From the NCBI GenBank assembly GCA_905339155.1, contig CAJPFJ010000031.1, forward strand, positions 1 through 64,000: a stretch of DNA of 64,000 bases. The letters run 5' to 3'. Below the pieces are notes generated by a model, which did no database searches, was not told the DNA's origin, and was given only the letters and a program-made list of their open reading frames with translations. How positions within the stretch are numbered: the stretch's first letter is position 1; every line of letters starts with the position of its first letter. Below, piece by piece: positions 1-9,034 of this stretch. The position numbers and the translations under genes are program-made. This stretch comes from Methanosarcinales archaeon (GTDB lineage Archaea > Halobacteriota > Methanosarcinia > Methanosarcinales > Methanoperedenaceae).

Positions 1-115
1 CCAAAGAGGCGGGGAAACACCTGTACCCATTCCGAACACAGAAGTTAAGCCTGTCAACGTTTTACATTGTACTAAGATGTGCGAACTCTCGGGAACTGTA
101 GAAAGTCGCTATGCT
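1..115 (+). rRNA. 5S ribosomal RNA, 5' end cut by window edge
   Basis: The first ~115 bases carry the conserved 5S core: the loop B/C stretch with CCGAACACAGAAGTTAAG (positions 33-50) and the distal GGGAACTGTAG segment (positions 93-103). The first few bases of helix I are missing because the window starts inside the gene. No 23S or tRNA follows, so this is either the tail of an rRNA operon lying to the left or a solitary 5S gene. The exact 3' end is estimated. Confidence 0.85.
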
Positions 116-154
116 CACTTATTTCAACTGATTTTTTTAAAGATATCCAAATGA

Positions 155-808
155 TTATTTAATACTATATTTGTATTTTGAAATTGTTTCACCATCAAAA
201 ACAATAACATCACCAGAATAATTATCAGGAAGTGACTTAATGCTGGCAATATTTAACTTATCCTCAATCTGTTCAATTATTCGGATATAATTCTTGAGTT
301 TTTTCATCTCATAGCGCTTTAGAGACTTCCCGATTTCCGAGGCATTTTCCTTTGTCTTTATTTTCTGCAAACTATCGCAATGCATGATTTCAATACCATT
401 CTCTCCCATAAAAAAAGGATAACATCTGCATATCAATGGTCGACAACTGTATATGGTGCATCTGCCGTTCCTGTAAAATATACAATTATCCTCATCGTTG
501 CGCTTAAGAATCCACCCGATCACCAGGACACAATCATCGTCTGAAACACATGAATATATATCCGGCTGTGCCACTTCATCCCATTTATATCCGGTCCTTT
601 TAATTATGCGCCTGATATCACTTGGAAAGATCGAGATCGCATTGGACGGACGCAAAATATTCTCAGTGATCCTGATATCGAAATTCCTGCAGCAGCACCA
701 GCCACAGCCAGAGCAAGAGAAACCAGAATTCTCAATTTCAGGGATAAACGATGAAGAATGGGTATGAAATAGGCGGTCTATCCTTCTTTGCAAAGAGGTG
801 ATATCCAT
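155..808 (-). CDS. YkgJ-family cysteine cluster protein
   Basis: A 217-residue soluble protein with a dense N-terminal Cys cluster (SCSGCGWCCCRNFDI, about residues 32-46) and further Cys in CIFYRNGRCTIY and RPLICRCYPFF (about residues 109-131). This spacing is the signature of the YkgJ/CxxCxxCC family, thought to chelate zinc or an iron-sulfur cluster; no reaction is established for most members. The C-terminal third is Lys-rich and helical. It stands alone, with no partner on its strand. Family call is firm, function unknown. Confidence 0.8.
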   Translation of the reverse strand: MDITSLQRRIDRLFHTHSSSFIPEIENSGFSCSGCGWCCCRNFDIRITENILRPSNAISIFPSDIRRIIKRTGYKWDEVAQPDIYSCVSDDDCVLVIGWILKRNDEDNCIFYRNGRCTIYSCRPLICRCYPFFMGENGIEIMHCDSLQKIKTKENASEIGKSLKRYEMKKLKNYIRIIEQIEDKLNIASIKSLPDNYSGDVIVFDGETISKYKYSIK

Positions 809-953
809 GAATAAACATCAGACGGAGGGGAATATTAAGGTTTTGATGAATGAGAGCATAACCTTATATATCGCTAAAAAAAGAATATTAATTGCTTATC
901 ATCATTTATGAAGATCATAAAAAGCTCAAAATTATCTTTAGGGAGGAAATGTT

Positions 954-1169
954 GTGAACTCAGACCGCTATAAGTATATGTCAATTAAACAATTGCAAAA
1001 CCTTTCGGAGGAATTAAAAGAAGAAGCAAAACGTGACTCATCGCGTGATGAAGAGTATCATGTTATTTATAAAGTGTTACAAGATAAAATACGCGAAAGG
1101 GACAAGAACCGGCCAAAGTGCATTCCGTCGCGTTTTGAACATGATCTTGATATGATGGAAGAATTTTAA
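954..1169 (+). CDS. Small hypothetical protein, 71 aa
   Basis: Starts at GTG 954, preceded by GGGAGGAA (941-948), a strong ribosome binding site. The protein is highly charged and probably helical (KQLQNLSEELKEEAKRD), without Cys motifs or membrane segments. A TATA-like CTTATATAT at 863-871 lies about 85 bases upstream. The next gene begins 18 bases after its stop on the same strand, so the two are probably co-transcribed. I do not recognise a family. Confidence 0.6.
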   Translation: MNSDRYKYMSIKQLQNLSEELKEEAKRDSSRDEEYHVIYKVLQDKIRERDKNRPKCIPSRFEHDLDMMEEF

Positions 1170-1187
1170 AAAACAATATTTTATAAA

Positions 1188-1547
1188 ATGTTCCCTGATT
1201 CAATTGACCCTGAGATTGTAAGGTTATTTCCATCTGTCAAAAGCGGAGTTGTAGAGAGTGGGCCATGGAGGATTCCTCTTTTTTTCGATAAAAGCTTTGG
1301 GAAAAACAGGGGATGCATACGTTTACGGCGGTACATTGTCCACATGGCCGAAATGGGTGAAACCAAAGAAGCGATGATGACAAAGACAAATCAAATTTAT
1401 GAAGATTTTGAAAAACTAATTGATGAATTTCAATGCGAATCTGAAATAAAAAAACGACAGAAGAATCAACTGGACAAATATATGATGGAATTTATCGATG
1501 AGGTTACACAGCTAATTGCAGAAGGGGATTCCACACATATTTATTAG
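1188..1547 (+). CDS. Hypothetical protein, 119 aa
   Basis: A soluble protein with a basic middle (FGKNRGCIRLRRYIVH) and an acidic helical C-terminal half (YEDFEKLIDEFQCESEIKKRQKN). No domain was recognised. It follows the 71-aa gene closely and converges on the DUF473 gene, whose stop lies one base beyond its own. A weak ribosome binding site makes the start less certain; its position between two real genes without overlap supports it as coding. Confidence 0.5.
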   Translation: MFPDSIDPEIVRLFPSVKSGVVESGPWRIPLFFDKSFGKNRGCIRLRRYIVHMAEMGETKEAMMTKTNQIYEDFEKLIDEFQCESEIKKRQKNQLDKYMMEFIDEVTQLIAEGDSTHIY

Positions 1548-1548
1548 T

Positions 1549-1938
1549 CTATCTTCCTTCAAAGGAACGCACTTCGTCTGCGTCAACCAGAGTTGCTTCC
1601 CCAAGTTCATTGGATTCACAGCGGCGAACACGCCCATGCCCTCTCATTTCCAATTGGAGGCGCGCAAGCTGGAACTCCGATTCTTCATAATACTCAGGGG
1701 TCTTCTGGATGACCCTGTGCATTGAAACCTGTTTTTCACGAATTCGCACGATAAGACCCATGGTGCCCGGCCTCACATCTTCCCTGCTTGTTGCTGTAAG
1801 CAGAATTACATCTCCCACATTCGTTTGCAGCACGGAAAGGAAATTATGTGGGCTCCTTATCTCGATGGTCTTTATTTTTTCATGTTCAAGATCGCTCAGG
1901 ACATGATGCGATATTCCGCTCAGCAATATATGGCGCAT
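1549..1938 (-). CDS. DUF473 family protein
   Basis: The 129-residue sequence matches the archaeal DUF473 family in length and in conserved stretches: an N-terminal ALxGIS-like start (LLSGISHHV), the TIEIRSPHNFLSVL segment, LLTATSREDVRPGTMGLI and REKQVSMHRV. The family is a small beta-rich archaeal protein of unknown biochemistry. Here it lies six bases downstream of the PAC2-family gene on the same strand, so both are probably one transcript, which hints at a role near proteasome assembly or protein quality control. Confidence 0.8.
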   Translation of the reverse strand: MRHILLSGISHHVLSDLEHEKIKTIEIRSPHNFLSVLQTNVGDVILLTATSREDVRPGTMGLIVRIREKQVSMHRVIQKTPEYYEESEFQLARLQLEMRGHGRVRRCESNELGEATLVDADEVRSFEGR

Positions 1939-1944
1939 ATAAGG

Positions 1945-2688
1945 TCACCCGTACATAGGGAATTCTTTCCTGGGCTGAGTTGAATTTTCAGTAGTCTTGA
2001 CCTGTTCTGCTAGCTTTGACAGTTCATGTTCTATCTGATCAGCCTGCCCCAACAATTTTTCGGTATCAACAGCAAGGTCAAATATTTTATTAAGGACAGT
2101 TATTACCTGGACTGCTGCTCTCGGGTCCGGATTAGGGCCTGGCGTTTCACCCAGGAGACTTATTGCCGGCAACCCCCGTAGATAACATTCGGTCATTATG
2201 CTTCCGGAAATGCCAGAAATAGTACCTACCTGGAATATTTCAGTCTTGTCTTTGATTTTCTCAAGTAATTCAACGCTTGTTGCGCCGCCAAAAACACGTC
2301 TTTCTCCAGTTGTTGTAGCTATTCCTGCGATAGAAACTATATTCTTTGCATTGATCTTCTGCATCCAGTCTATAAGGACCTTGCTGATATCATATGACGC
2401 CGTTGGATGTATAGGAATATCCGAAATTATTACGACTATCTCTTTTTCAGGAGCTTCATAAATACGAACCGGCATATAAACCATACCATTAAAAAGTACT
2501 GCCAATGGAGGGAAATATTTTGAATCGATAGAACCCATATACTTCATTCCAAGTTCTTCTATTATATGCTGGCAGGTTATATTCCCTACAAGACCGATGC
2601 CGGGAAACCCTTCTATGACTAATGGATTCTTTGATTTCAGAGGTTCATTTATAATTTTTACGAATTGTTCAGCTGTTTCCGATGCCAT
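1945..2688 (-). CDS. Proteasome assembly chaperone family protein (PAC2)
   Basis: 247 residues of PAC2 fold. The N-terminal NPLVIEGFPGIGLVGNI segment (about residues 21-37) is the family hallmark, followed by VVIISDIPIHPTASYDI and the GGATSVELL and LGETPGPNPDPRAA stretches. Archaeal members (PbaA/PbaB-like) form trimers that bind proteasome-related complexes. The C-terminal ~50 residues are a charged helix and a flexible tail. It is the first gene of a pair with DUF473. PbaA versus PbaB assignment cannot be made here. Confidence 0.85.
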   Translation of the reverse strand: MASETAEQFVKIINEPLKSKNPLVIEGFPGIGLVGNITCQHIIEELGMKYMGSIDSKYFPPLAVLFNGMVYMPVRIYEAPEKEIVVIISDIPIHPTASYDISKVLIDWMQKINAKNIVSIAGIATTTGERRVFGGATSVELLEKIKDKTEIFQVGTISGISGSIMTECYLRGLPAISLLGETPGPNPDPRAAVQVITVLNKIFDLAVDTEKLLGQADQIEHELSKLAEQVKTTENSTQPRKEFPMYG

Positions 2689-2800
2689 GCTACCACTAAG
2701 TTGTTAATTAGGTCAAAAGTAAATAAAAGCATCGATATGGTATTGAGGAAAAATCTTATCCATTCTAAATATCATATGGTACTAATATGGAGACAGGTAT

Positions 2801-4258
2801 ATGGAGACTGGCGAGATAATCCAGATTTTTGCTGAATCCGGATTCCAGATAGACAGGCAGGCGCTTGATGCTATGAGAACAAGCTCTCCTGAACAAATAC
2901 AACATGTTGTTAAAACAATGGATAGTTCAGTTCTGGTTGTGGGGATCGAACATATACGACCTCTTGGGCAAGATTTAACGCTAAAGACCATTTCTTTGCC
3001 CTCGTATATACCTGAAATAACAGTGCAGAATGCGATCCCGATAAAGATCAAGCACAGGGAATGTCCAGTCACAATACTCAAAGATATTACAAACCAGTCC
3101 ACCTGCATCGGGGAATATACGGAATTTGTACAATATTTCAGGGATCGTTACAGTTCCCTGGGTGAGATACTTCGAAAAAGACTTGGCGCAAGACCTATTG
3201 AGAGCCTCAAAAAAAGAAATCTTGATACAAGGGAGCCTTTGTCAGTGATTGGTATGGTACTGGATATAAAAACAACCTCAAATGGCCATAAACTTATCCA
3301 GATAGAGGACACCACAGGAACATTACGGATCTTGATCCATAAAGAAAGGGATAAAGAACTGTTTGAATCGGCAAACCGTATCCTGCTTGATGAGGTCATA
3401 GGAATAACAGGTACCCTATCTTCAGATGGTAACCTGATGTTTGTAAATAGGATAATATGGCCTGATATTCCAAATTCCCAGAATACCACCATAAATGGGA
3501 AAAATAGGGTCGGAAAGGCTGTATTTATTTCTGATATCCATGTAGGGAGCAAAACTTTTCTTGAAGATGCCTGGCTTAAGTTCATTGATTGGCTCGGGGA
3601 TGATATAAATTACCTTGTAATAGCCGGTGATGTGGTTGACGGGATCGGAGTTTTTCCCGGGCAGGATAAGGAACTAGCCATTTCCGACATCTACGAACAG
3701 TATGAAAAAGCCGCAGAATACTTGAATGCAGTTCCAAAACATATCAAGATCATAATTTCACCGGGAAACCATGACGCTGTGAGACAAGCAGAGCCGCAAC
3801 CACGCTTTCCGGAGAGAATTACCAAAATGTTCCGGAATGATTTCATCTTTGTAGGAAATCCAGCCATGGTGGATATCGGTGTAAAGGTCCTGATATATCA
3901 TGGAAGGTCAATGGATGACATTATTGCTAATATTCCCGGATTTTCATATAATGAACCGACAAAACCAATGACCGAAATGTTAAAACTTCGGCATCTTTCA
4001 CCGATCTATGGAGGAAGGGTCTCTATCGCCCCGGAGAAAAAGGATCATTTTGTTATCGATCAAATTCCTGACATCCTGCATTGCGGACATGTTCATACCG
4101 TTGGTGTATCATCCTACAGGGATGTGCTAACGATAAACAGCGGCACATGGCAGAGCCAGACAGAATTCCAGAAACGAATGAACCTTATGCCAGTGCCATC
4201 AAGAGCTACTCTTGTTGACCTGTCCGGAATGGAATACAAAATAATGGATTTTAATTGA
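2801..4258 (+). CDS. polB: DNA polymerase D small subunit DP1
   Basis: 485 residues with the euryarchaeal DP1 architecture: an N-terminal helical region, an OB-fold (about residues 145-235) and a calcineurin-like phosphoesterase domain. The metal-binding motifs are intact: FISDIHVGS (about 243), IAGDVVDG (about 270), SPGNHD (about 322) and CGHVHT (about 429). DP1 is the Mre11-like 3'-5' proofreading exonuclease of the replicative polymerase PolD; the DP2 catalytic subunit is not in this window. The next gene begins one base after its stop, so they are co-transcribed. The intact nuclease motifs argue for an active exonuclease. Confidence 0.95.
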   Translation: METGEIIQIFAESGFQIDRQALDAMRTSSPEQIQHVVKTMDSSVLVVGIEHIRPLGQDLTLKTISLPSYIPEITVQNAIPIKIKHRECPVTILKDITNQSTCIGEYTEFVQYFRDRYSSLGEILRKRLGARPIESLKKRNLDTREPLSVIGMVLDIKTTSNGHKLIQIEDTTGTLRILIHKERDKELFESANRILLDEVIGITGTLSSDGNLMFVNRIIWPDIPNSQNTTINGKNRVGKAVFISDIHVGSKTFLEDAWLKFIDWLGDDINYLVIAGDVVDGIGVFPGQDKELAISDIYEQYEKAAEYLNAVPKHIKIIISPGNHDAVRQAEPQPRFPERITKMFRNDFIFVGNPAMVDIGVKVLIYHGRSMDDIIANIPGFSYNEPTKPMTEMLKLRHLSPIYGGRVSIAPEKKDHFVIDQIPDILHCGHVHTVGVSSYRDVLTINSGTWQSQTEFQKRMNLMPVPSRATLVDLSGMEYKIMDFN

Positions 4259-4259
4259 T

Positions 4260-5048
4260 ATGTTGAACAATACCTATATTCATATACCCTGTATCGGCTC
4301 TTCAACAGAGCGCATGATATGGAAATCCGGGATAAAAAGCTGGGATGATTTCCTAATAAATCATGGAATACTAAAAGCAACGAAAAAAAAGCAGCGGTTG
4401 TTATATTCAGGAGTCGAAGAATCAATTGAACAGCTATCAGGCAAAAACCACGTTTTTTTTGCACGGCGGCTTTTGCCATGCCATCACTGGAGAGCATACA
4501 AGCAATTTGAAGAAAAAACGGCATTTGTAGACATAGAAACAACAGGCCTTTCCTCTCAATCTGACAGCATAACTATAATCGGTATCTATAACGGGAAAGA
4601 AACAAAAACATATGTCAAAGGCATTAACCTTGATGAGGCAATAGAAGAGCTTGCAAAGTACAAGCAGCTTATTACCTTTAACGGCGCACGGTTCGACCTA
4701 CCCTTCATAGAACATGAATTCCCCGGGTTTTTCAACCACCTGCATATCGATCTTATGTATCCTTTAAAAAATATTGGATATAGCGGGGGTCTTAAAAAAA
4801 TAGAGTGTACATTCGGGATAAGAAGAAGTGAAGAAACAGAAGGTATATCCGGTTTTGAGGCTGTTCGGTTATGGAATAAGTACAAGAAAGGGGATGATGA
4901 AGCCCTGGAAGTGCTCATCAAGTATAATAAAGAAGATGTTGAAAACCTCAAGACAATTATTGATATGACTTACCAGAAAATGGTGGATAATGAAGTTGCG
5001 CCGAAAGATGCAAAGTGCACAAATTCTCTTTCAAAGAATGCCATATAA
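4260..5048 (+). CDS. YprB-like ribonuclease H-like (DEDD) protein
   Basis: 262 residues. The N-terminal ~85 residues contain a helix-hairpin-helix-like segment (IPCIGSSTERMIWKSGI). The rest is a DEDD exonuclease fold: FVDIETTGL (about residue 90) with the first Asp/Glu pair, ITFNGARFDLPFIE with the next Asp, and YNKEDVENL at the end with the last Asp, as in the YprB family. It is immediately downstream of the DP1 gene, suggesting a nuclease in DNA repair or replication. Substrate unknown. Its last 18 bases overlap the convergent TSUP gene. Confidence 0.8.
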   Translation: MLNNTYIHIPCIGSSTERMIWKSGIKSWDDFLINHGILKATKKKQRLLYSGVEESIEQLSGKNHVFFARRLLPCHHWRAYKQFEEKTAFVDIETTGLSSQSDSITIIGIYNGKETKTYVKGINLDEAIEELAKYKQLITFNGARFDLPFIEHEFPGFFNHLHIDLMYPLKNIGYSGGLKKIECTFGIRRSEETEGISGFEAVRLWNKYKKGDDEALEVLIKYNKEDVENLKTIIDMTYQKMVDNEVAPKDAKCTNSLSKNAI

Positions 5049-5795
5049 GAGCTTTCCTGCAACAAATAACAGGATAATAGCAAATAAATTGCTGATACTT
5101 TTCGAAGAAACGCGTTTGAAGATTACTTTTGAACCGATCTGGGCGCCTGCGAAAGCAGCAAGGCCTGCATAAAATAATACCCTCAGATCAAGCGTCAGGG
5201 TGCTAAAAACCAGATGTCCCACAAACCCTGATAATGAAGTGAATGTGATTATGAATGCAGAAGTTGCTATCGCATTTCTTGTCTCCAATCCAAGGATAAG
5301 CAGGAGAGGTACGATAAATGTTCCGCCCCCGATGCCTACTAATGAGGATATTATCCCGAAAATAAATGCCAGGCCTGCTCCAACCAAAATCTTCTTGTTT
5401 TCCCCATCTTTTACCAAAAAGCCAATAGAATTAAAAAATAGTATGCGCAGCGCAGCGATCAAAAGTATTATTGAAAGTAATAAAATTAAAATCCTGGATT
5501 CAATCCCGGATGCAAAATATGAACCGGTAATAGCGCCACATGCTGATGTTATTATCATGGGAAAAGCTATTCTTTTATCCACAAGCTTTTGTTTTAAATA
5601 AGTGATGGAAGCCGATGCAGTGGTTATCATATTTAATAAAAGCGCCATGGTGATCGCACAAAGAGGTTGGATACCCAGCAGGATAAAAAGTGGCGTATAT
5701 ATTATAGCCCCTCCAAGCCCCAGTATGGAGAAAATGACAGCGATCAGGAAGGCAACTATTATGATCGGCAATATGTCCATAATACTCCTAAACAC
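5031..5795 (-). CDS. TSUP family membrane permease (TauE/SafE)
   Basis: 254 residues with about eight hydrophobic segments and the two internal repeats typical of the TauE/SafE family: GLGGAIIYTPLFILLG near residue 27 and GIGGGTFIVPLLLILG near residue 154. TSUP proteins export sulfite, sulfonates or related anions. The gene overlaps the nuclease gene tail to tail and diverges from ccmE. A second TSUP gene (17669) and a broken third one (28272) are in the window, so sulfur-anion transport is a recurring theme. Substrate cannot be read from sequence. Confidence 0.85.
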   Translation of the reverse strand: MFRSIMDILPIIIVAFLIAVIFSILGLGGAIIYTPLFILLGIQPLCAITMALLLNMITTASASITYLKQKLVDKRIAFPMIITSACGAITGSYFASGIESRILILLLSIILLIAALRILFFNSIGFLVKDGENKKILVGAGLAFIFGIISSLVGIGGGTFIVPLLLILGLETRNAIATSAFIITFTSLSGFVGHLVFSTLTLDLRVLFYAGLAAFAGAQIGSKVIFKRVSSKSISNLFAIILLFVAGKLLYGIL

Positions 5796-5865
5796 AGCGA
5801 AGGATTAATAATGCTTGGAAGAAACATTTAAGAATAAGAAAACCATCTAGTTCGTAAGGATACAA

Positions 5866-6279
5866 ATGAATAAGAAAAATCGTTTATTATTGGGTGTTTC
5901 GATCATTGTTGTTTTATTGGGATACCTGTTGCTTACATCAGGAACATCGAACCAGTATGAGGTAAGCGGCGCTATGGCTGCAAAGGAAAATCTGACAGGA
6001 AAGGTCGTAATTGTTAATGGATCATTAGTAAAGGGGACAGACAAATGGGATCCGCTTACAAAGACCCTCACCTTTAAAATGACCGATGGCATTGCAACAA
6101 TGGATGTTGTTTATATTGGGGACTTACCCAATATGCCCGCAGAGGTTGTTGATATCCAGACCATAGTTACAGGACAATTCAATGGAAATAGGTTTGAAGC
6201 ATTCAGGATGCTCACGAAATGTCCTTCAAAATATGAAGGAGAGAATTCATTTGACCCAAATAAAACACAGCCACAATGA
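5866..6279 (+). CDS. ccmE: Cytochrome c maturation protein CcmE, CxxxY type
   Basis: 137 residues: a single N-terminal membrane anchor (residues 8-24), then the OB-fold of the CcmE haem chaperone (VSGAMAAKENLTGKVVIVNG, then LTFKMTDGIATMDVVYIG). In bacteria haem is held by the His of HxxxY; here the site reads KCPSKYEG with Cys119 and Tyr123, the CxxxY variant known from archaea and some sulfate reducers. CcmE hands haem to the CcmF ligase at the outer membrane face. No other ccm gene is nearby, so the gene is detached from its system. It indicates the organism makes c-type cytochromes. Confidence 0.9.
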   Translation: MNKKNRLLLGVSIIVVLLGYLLLTSGTSNQYEVSGAMAAKENLTGKVVIVNGSLVKGTDKWDPLTKTLTFKMTDGIATMDVVYIGDLPNMPAEVVDIQTIVTGQFNGNRFEAFRMLTKCPSKYEGENSFDPNKTQPQ

Positions 6280-6321
6280 AATAAATACTTTTTAATCCTG
6301 CTGACATCCGGAGTCGAATTG

Positions 6322-8937
6322 ATGGATAAGATGACGCCTGCGATGAAGCAGTATTATGAGGCAAAGGAAAAGCACAGGGATGCCCTGATTTTTTTCAGGA
6401 TGGGCGACTTCTATGAGTCTTTCGGGGAAGATGCTAAAATAATAGCAAGGGAACTTGAAATAACTCTAACCTCAAGAGGCAGGGATAAAGAGGGCAGGGA
6501 TATGCCGCTTGCAGGGATTCCCTATCATGCGGTTGATTCATACCTTCCAAAACTTATAAAGAAGGGGTATAAGGTTGCAATATGTGAACAGCTTGAAGAT
6601 CCGAAGATGGCAAAAGGCGTAGTCAAAAGAGGGGTTGTCAGGGTCATCACACCCGGAACTGTAATTGATTCCTCTCTTATCTGTGACCAATCCAACAATT
6701 ATCTTATGTCAGTTTCAGGTGAAGGCATAGAATTTGGTATATCGTTTCTGGATGTGAGCACTGGAGAGTTCCTGACCACCCAGTTTGAAGATAATGATCC
6801 TTATGACAAAATAATTAGCGAGGCTGCCCGTATGCATCCTGCTGAATGCATACTTGCCCCCTCACTTTTTGAAAATAAGAAATTGACCGAGCGGTTGAAA
6901 CAACTGGACATCATCCTTAACAAATTCGATGCCGAAGCTTTTGACTTTAAAAGTACACGGGAACTCCTGCTCCAACATTTCGGGGTAATGACCCTTGAAG
7001 GCATGGGATGCGATAAACTCAAATTTGCGATTGGGGCATCCGGGGCCGCTCTTCTTTACGCGAAAACAACCCAGATGAGGGATTTAAATCACATCCAGTC
7101 AATGAGGACATATTCGGATAATGAGTTCATGGTTCTCGATTCGATAACACTAAGGAATCTTGAGATTATCCAGGGAATCCGGGGGGAGGCAGGTAGTTCA
7201 CTATTATCTGTCATTGACCACACAAAAACACCAATGGGAGGACGCCTGTTAAGGAAATGGCTCCTTTTACCTTTGATATCTCCGGGCAAGATAACGGAAA
7301 GACTGGATGCTATTGAAGAGCTCCTCAAGAAGACATTGCTGCGATATGACCTGCGCTCCCAACTCTCGCATATTCGCGACATAGAGCGCCTTATTGGTCG
7401 TATCGTATATGGCAACTCAAATGCCCGTGACTTAATTGCGCTTAAAGTCTCTCTTCTTACCATACCTGAAATCACACGATCACTTAAAGAAAACGATGTT
7501 AGATCAGTGTTTTTATTGAACATATTGGAACGTCTGGGTGATCACCAAGATATTGTGGCACTGCTTGACAGGGCGCTTATTGATGATCCGCCAATAACCA
7601 TTCGCGAAGGCGGCATGATAAAAGAAGGGTATAATGAAAAGCTTGATGAGCTCAAGAAAATGTCACTTCACGGTAAAGACTGGATCGCCCAGATGCAGCA
7701 AAAAGAGCGTGACAGGACAGGAATAAAATCCCTTAAAATAGGGTATAATTCAGTATTCGGTTATTACATCGAGGTCACAAAAACCAACCTCTCCCAGGTT
7801 CCTTCCGATTATATCAGGAAACAAACTACCGCAAACGGTGAACGCTTCTATACACCCGGGCTAAAGGAAAAAGAGATACTGATACTTTCTGCCGATGAAA
7901 AACGAACAGCGCTTGAATTTGAGCTATTCACGGATATCAACTACATAATTGCAGGAAAGTCAAAAGAATTACAGATGACGGCGCAGGCTCTCGGTGAACT
8001 CGATGTTATCGTAGACCTTGCCGAAATGGCTGTGAATAACAAATACATACGACCGGAAGTAAACGAAAGCTGCAATGTTTTGATAAGGGACGGAAGGCAC
8101 CCTGTAATAGAATATGCTATTCCTGGTGGATTTGTCCCGAATGATACTCATATGGATTGCCAGGATAACCAGTTCCTGCTGCTTACCGGGCCAAACATGG
8201 CAGGAAAATCCACTTATATGAGACAGACGGCGCTGATTGTTTTAATGGCACAAATTGGCAGTTTTGTTCCTGCAACTTTTGCTTCCATCGGCCTGGTTGA
8301 CAGGATATTCACACGAGTTGGGGCATTTGACGACCTTGCAAGCGGTCAGAGCACTTTCATGATAGAGATGGTGGAACTTGCAAATATCCTTAACAATGCA
8401 ACACCCAAAAGCCTGATACTCCTTGATGAGATAGGGAGGGGCACAAGCACTTACGATGGTTATAGCATAGCAAAAGCAGTTGTTGAATTTATTCATAATA
8501 AGGACCGTGTGGGCATAAGGTCGCTTTTCGCCACGCATTACCACCAACTAACTGTAATGAGCGGGGTCTTAAAACGGGTGAAGAATTACCATGTCGCAGT
8601 GAAAGAAGAAGGCAACGACCTTGTGTTCCTCCGTAAGATAATTCCTGGCGCTACGGATAAAAGTTATGGCATTCATGTGGCAAGGCTTGCCGGAGTGCCT
8701 CTTAAGGTGACGCAGAGGGCAAAAGAGATTTTAAAAGAAGTGGAAAATGGAAGCAGCATCCGGGGCAGGGGAAAGGACAGCGCCAGGTATACACAGCTCA
8801 TGCTTTTTGATTCGGATGATGCTATGAAGGAATCGCCGGTTGTAGAGGAAATCAAGAAACTCAATGTGGATGCAATGACGCCCATTGAGGCACTTAATGC
8901 CCTCGCGGAGTTAAAGAAGAAAGCGGGCGAAGGATGA
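6322..8937 (+). CDS. mutS: DNA mismatch repair protein MutS
   Basis: About 871 residues, the full length of bacterial-type MutS1. The mismatch-recognition Phe-x-Glu is present near the N-terminus (FFRMGDFYESF), followed by connector, lever and clamp regions. The ATPase has Walker A GPNMAGKSTYMRQ, Walker B LILLDEIGRGTSTYDG and the FATHYHQL histidine switch. I chose ATG 6322 over the TTG directly before it because GGAG at 6310-6313 is better spaced. MutS1 in archaea is patchy and generally thought to come from bacteria; no mutL is in view. The C-terminus ends with the short tetramerisation-like segment. Confidence 0.95.
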   Translation: MDKMTPAMKQYYEAKEKHRDALIFFRMGDFYESFGEDAKIIARELEITLTSRGRDKEGRDMPLAGIPYHAVDSYLPKLIKKGYKVAICEQLEDPKMAKGVVKRGVVRVITPGTVIDSSLICDQSNNYLMSVSGEGIEFGISFLDVSTGEFLTTQFEDNDPYDKIISEAARMHPAECILAPSLFENKKLTERLKQLDIILNKFDAEAFDFKSTRELLLQHFGVMTLEGMGCDKLKFAIGASGAALLYAKTTQMRDLNHIQSMRTYSDNEFMVLDSITLRNLEIIQGIRGEAGSSLLSVIDHTKTPMGGRLLRKWLLLPLISPGKITERLDAIEELLKKTLLRYDLRSQLSHIRDIERLIGRIVYGNSNARDLIALKVSLLTIPEITRSLKENDVRSVFLLNILERLGDHQDIVALLDRALIDDPPITIREGGMIKEGYNEKLDELKKMSLHGKDWIAQMQQKERDRTGIKSLKIGYNSVFGYYIEVTKTNLSQVPSDYIRKQTTANGERFYTPGLKEKEILILSADEKRTALEFELFTDINYIIAGKSKELQMTAQALGELDVIVDLAEMAVNNKYIRPEVNESCNVLIRDGRHPVIEYAIPGGFVPNDTHMDCQDNQFLLLTGPNMAGKSTYMRQTALIVLMAQIGSFVPATFASIGLVDRIFTRVGAFDDLASGQSTFMIEMVELANILNNATPKSLILLDEIGRGTSTYDGYSIAKAVVEFIHNKDRVGIRSLFATHYHQLTVMSGVLKRVKNYHVAVKEEGNDLVFLRKIIPGATDKSYGIHVARLAGVPLKVTQRAKEILKEVENGSSIRGRGKDSARYTQLMLFDSDDAMKESPVVEEIKKLNVDAMTPIEALNALAELKKKAGEG

Positions 8938-9034
8938 TTAAACTACGTTATAGCGTGGCTTTGCTAGAGGTATTCTCTACCCCTTGATCCCGAAAAGATA
9001 AAGACTTATTTCATAATAACTCATTATCAAAGTC

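Noticed and set aside
1516-1906. Plus-strand frames over the DUF473 gene
   Set aside because: Shadow frames of a conserved gene on the other strand.
8938-9034. Possible tRNA in the spacer after mutS
   Set aside because: No cloverleaf: no T-arm or CCA-like end, only short unrelated repeats.
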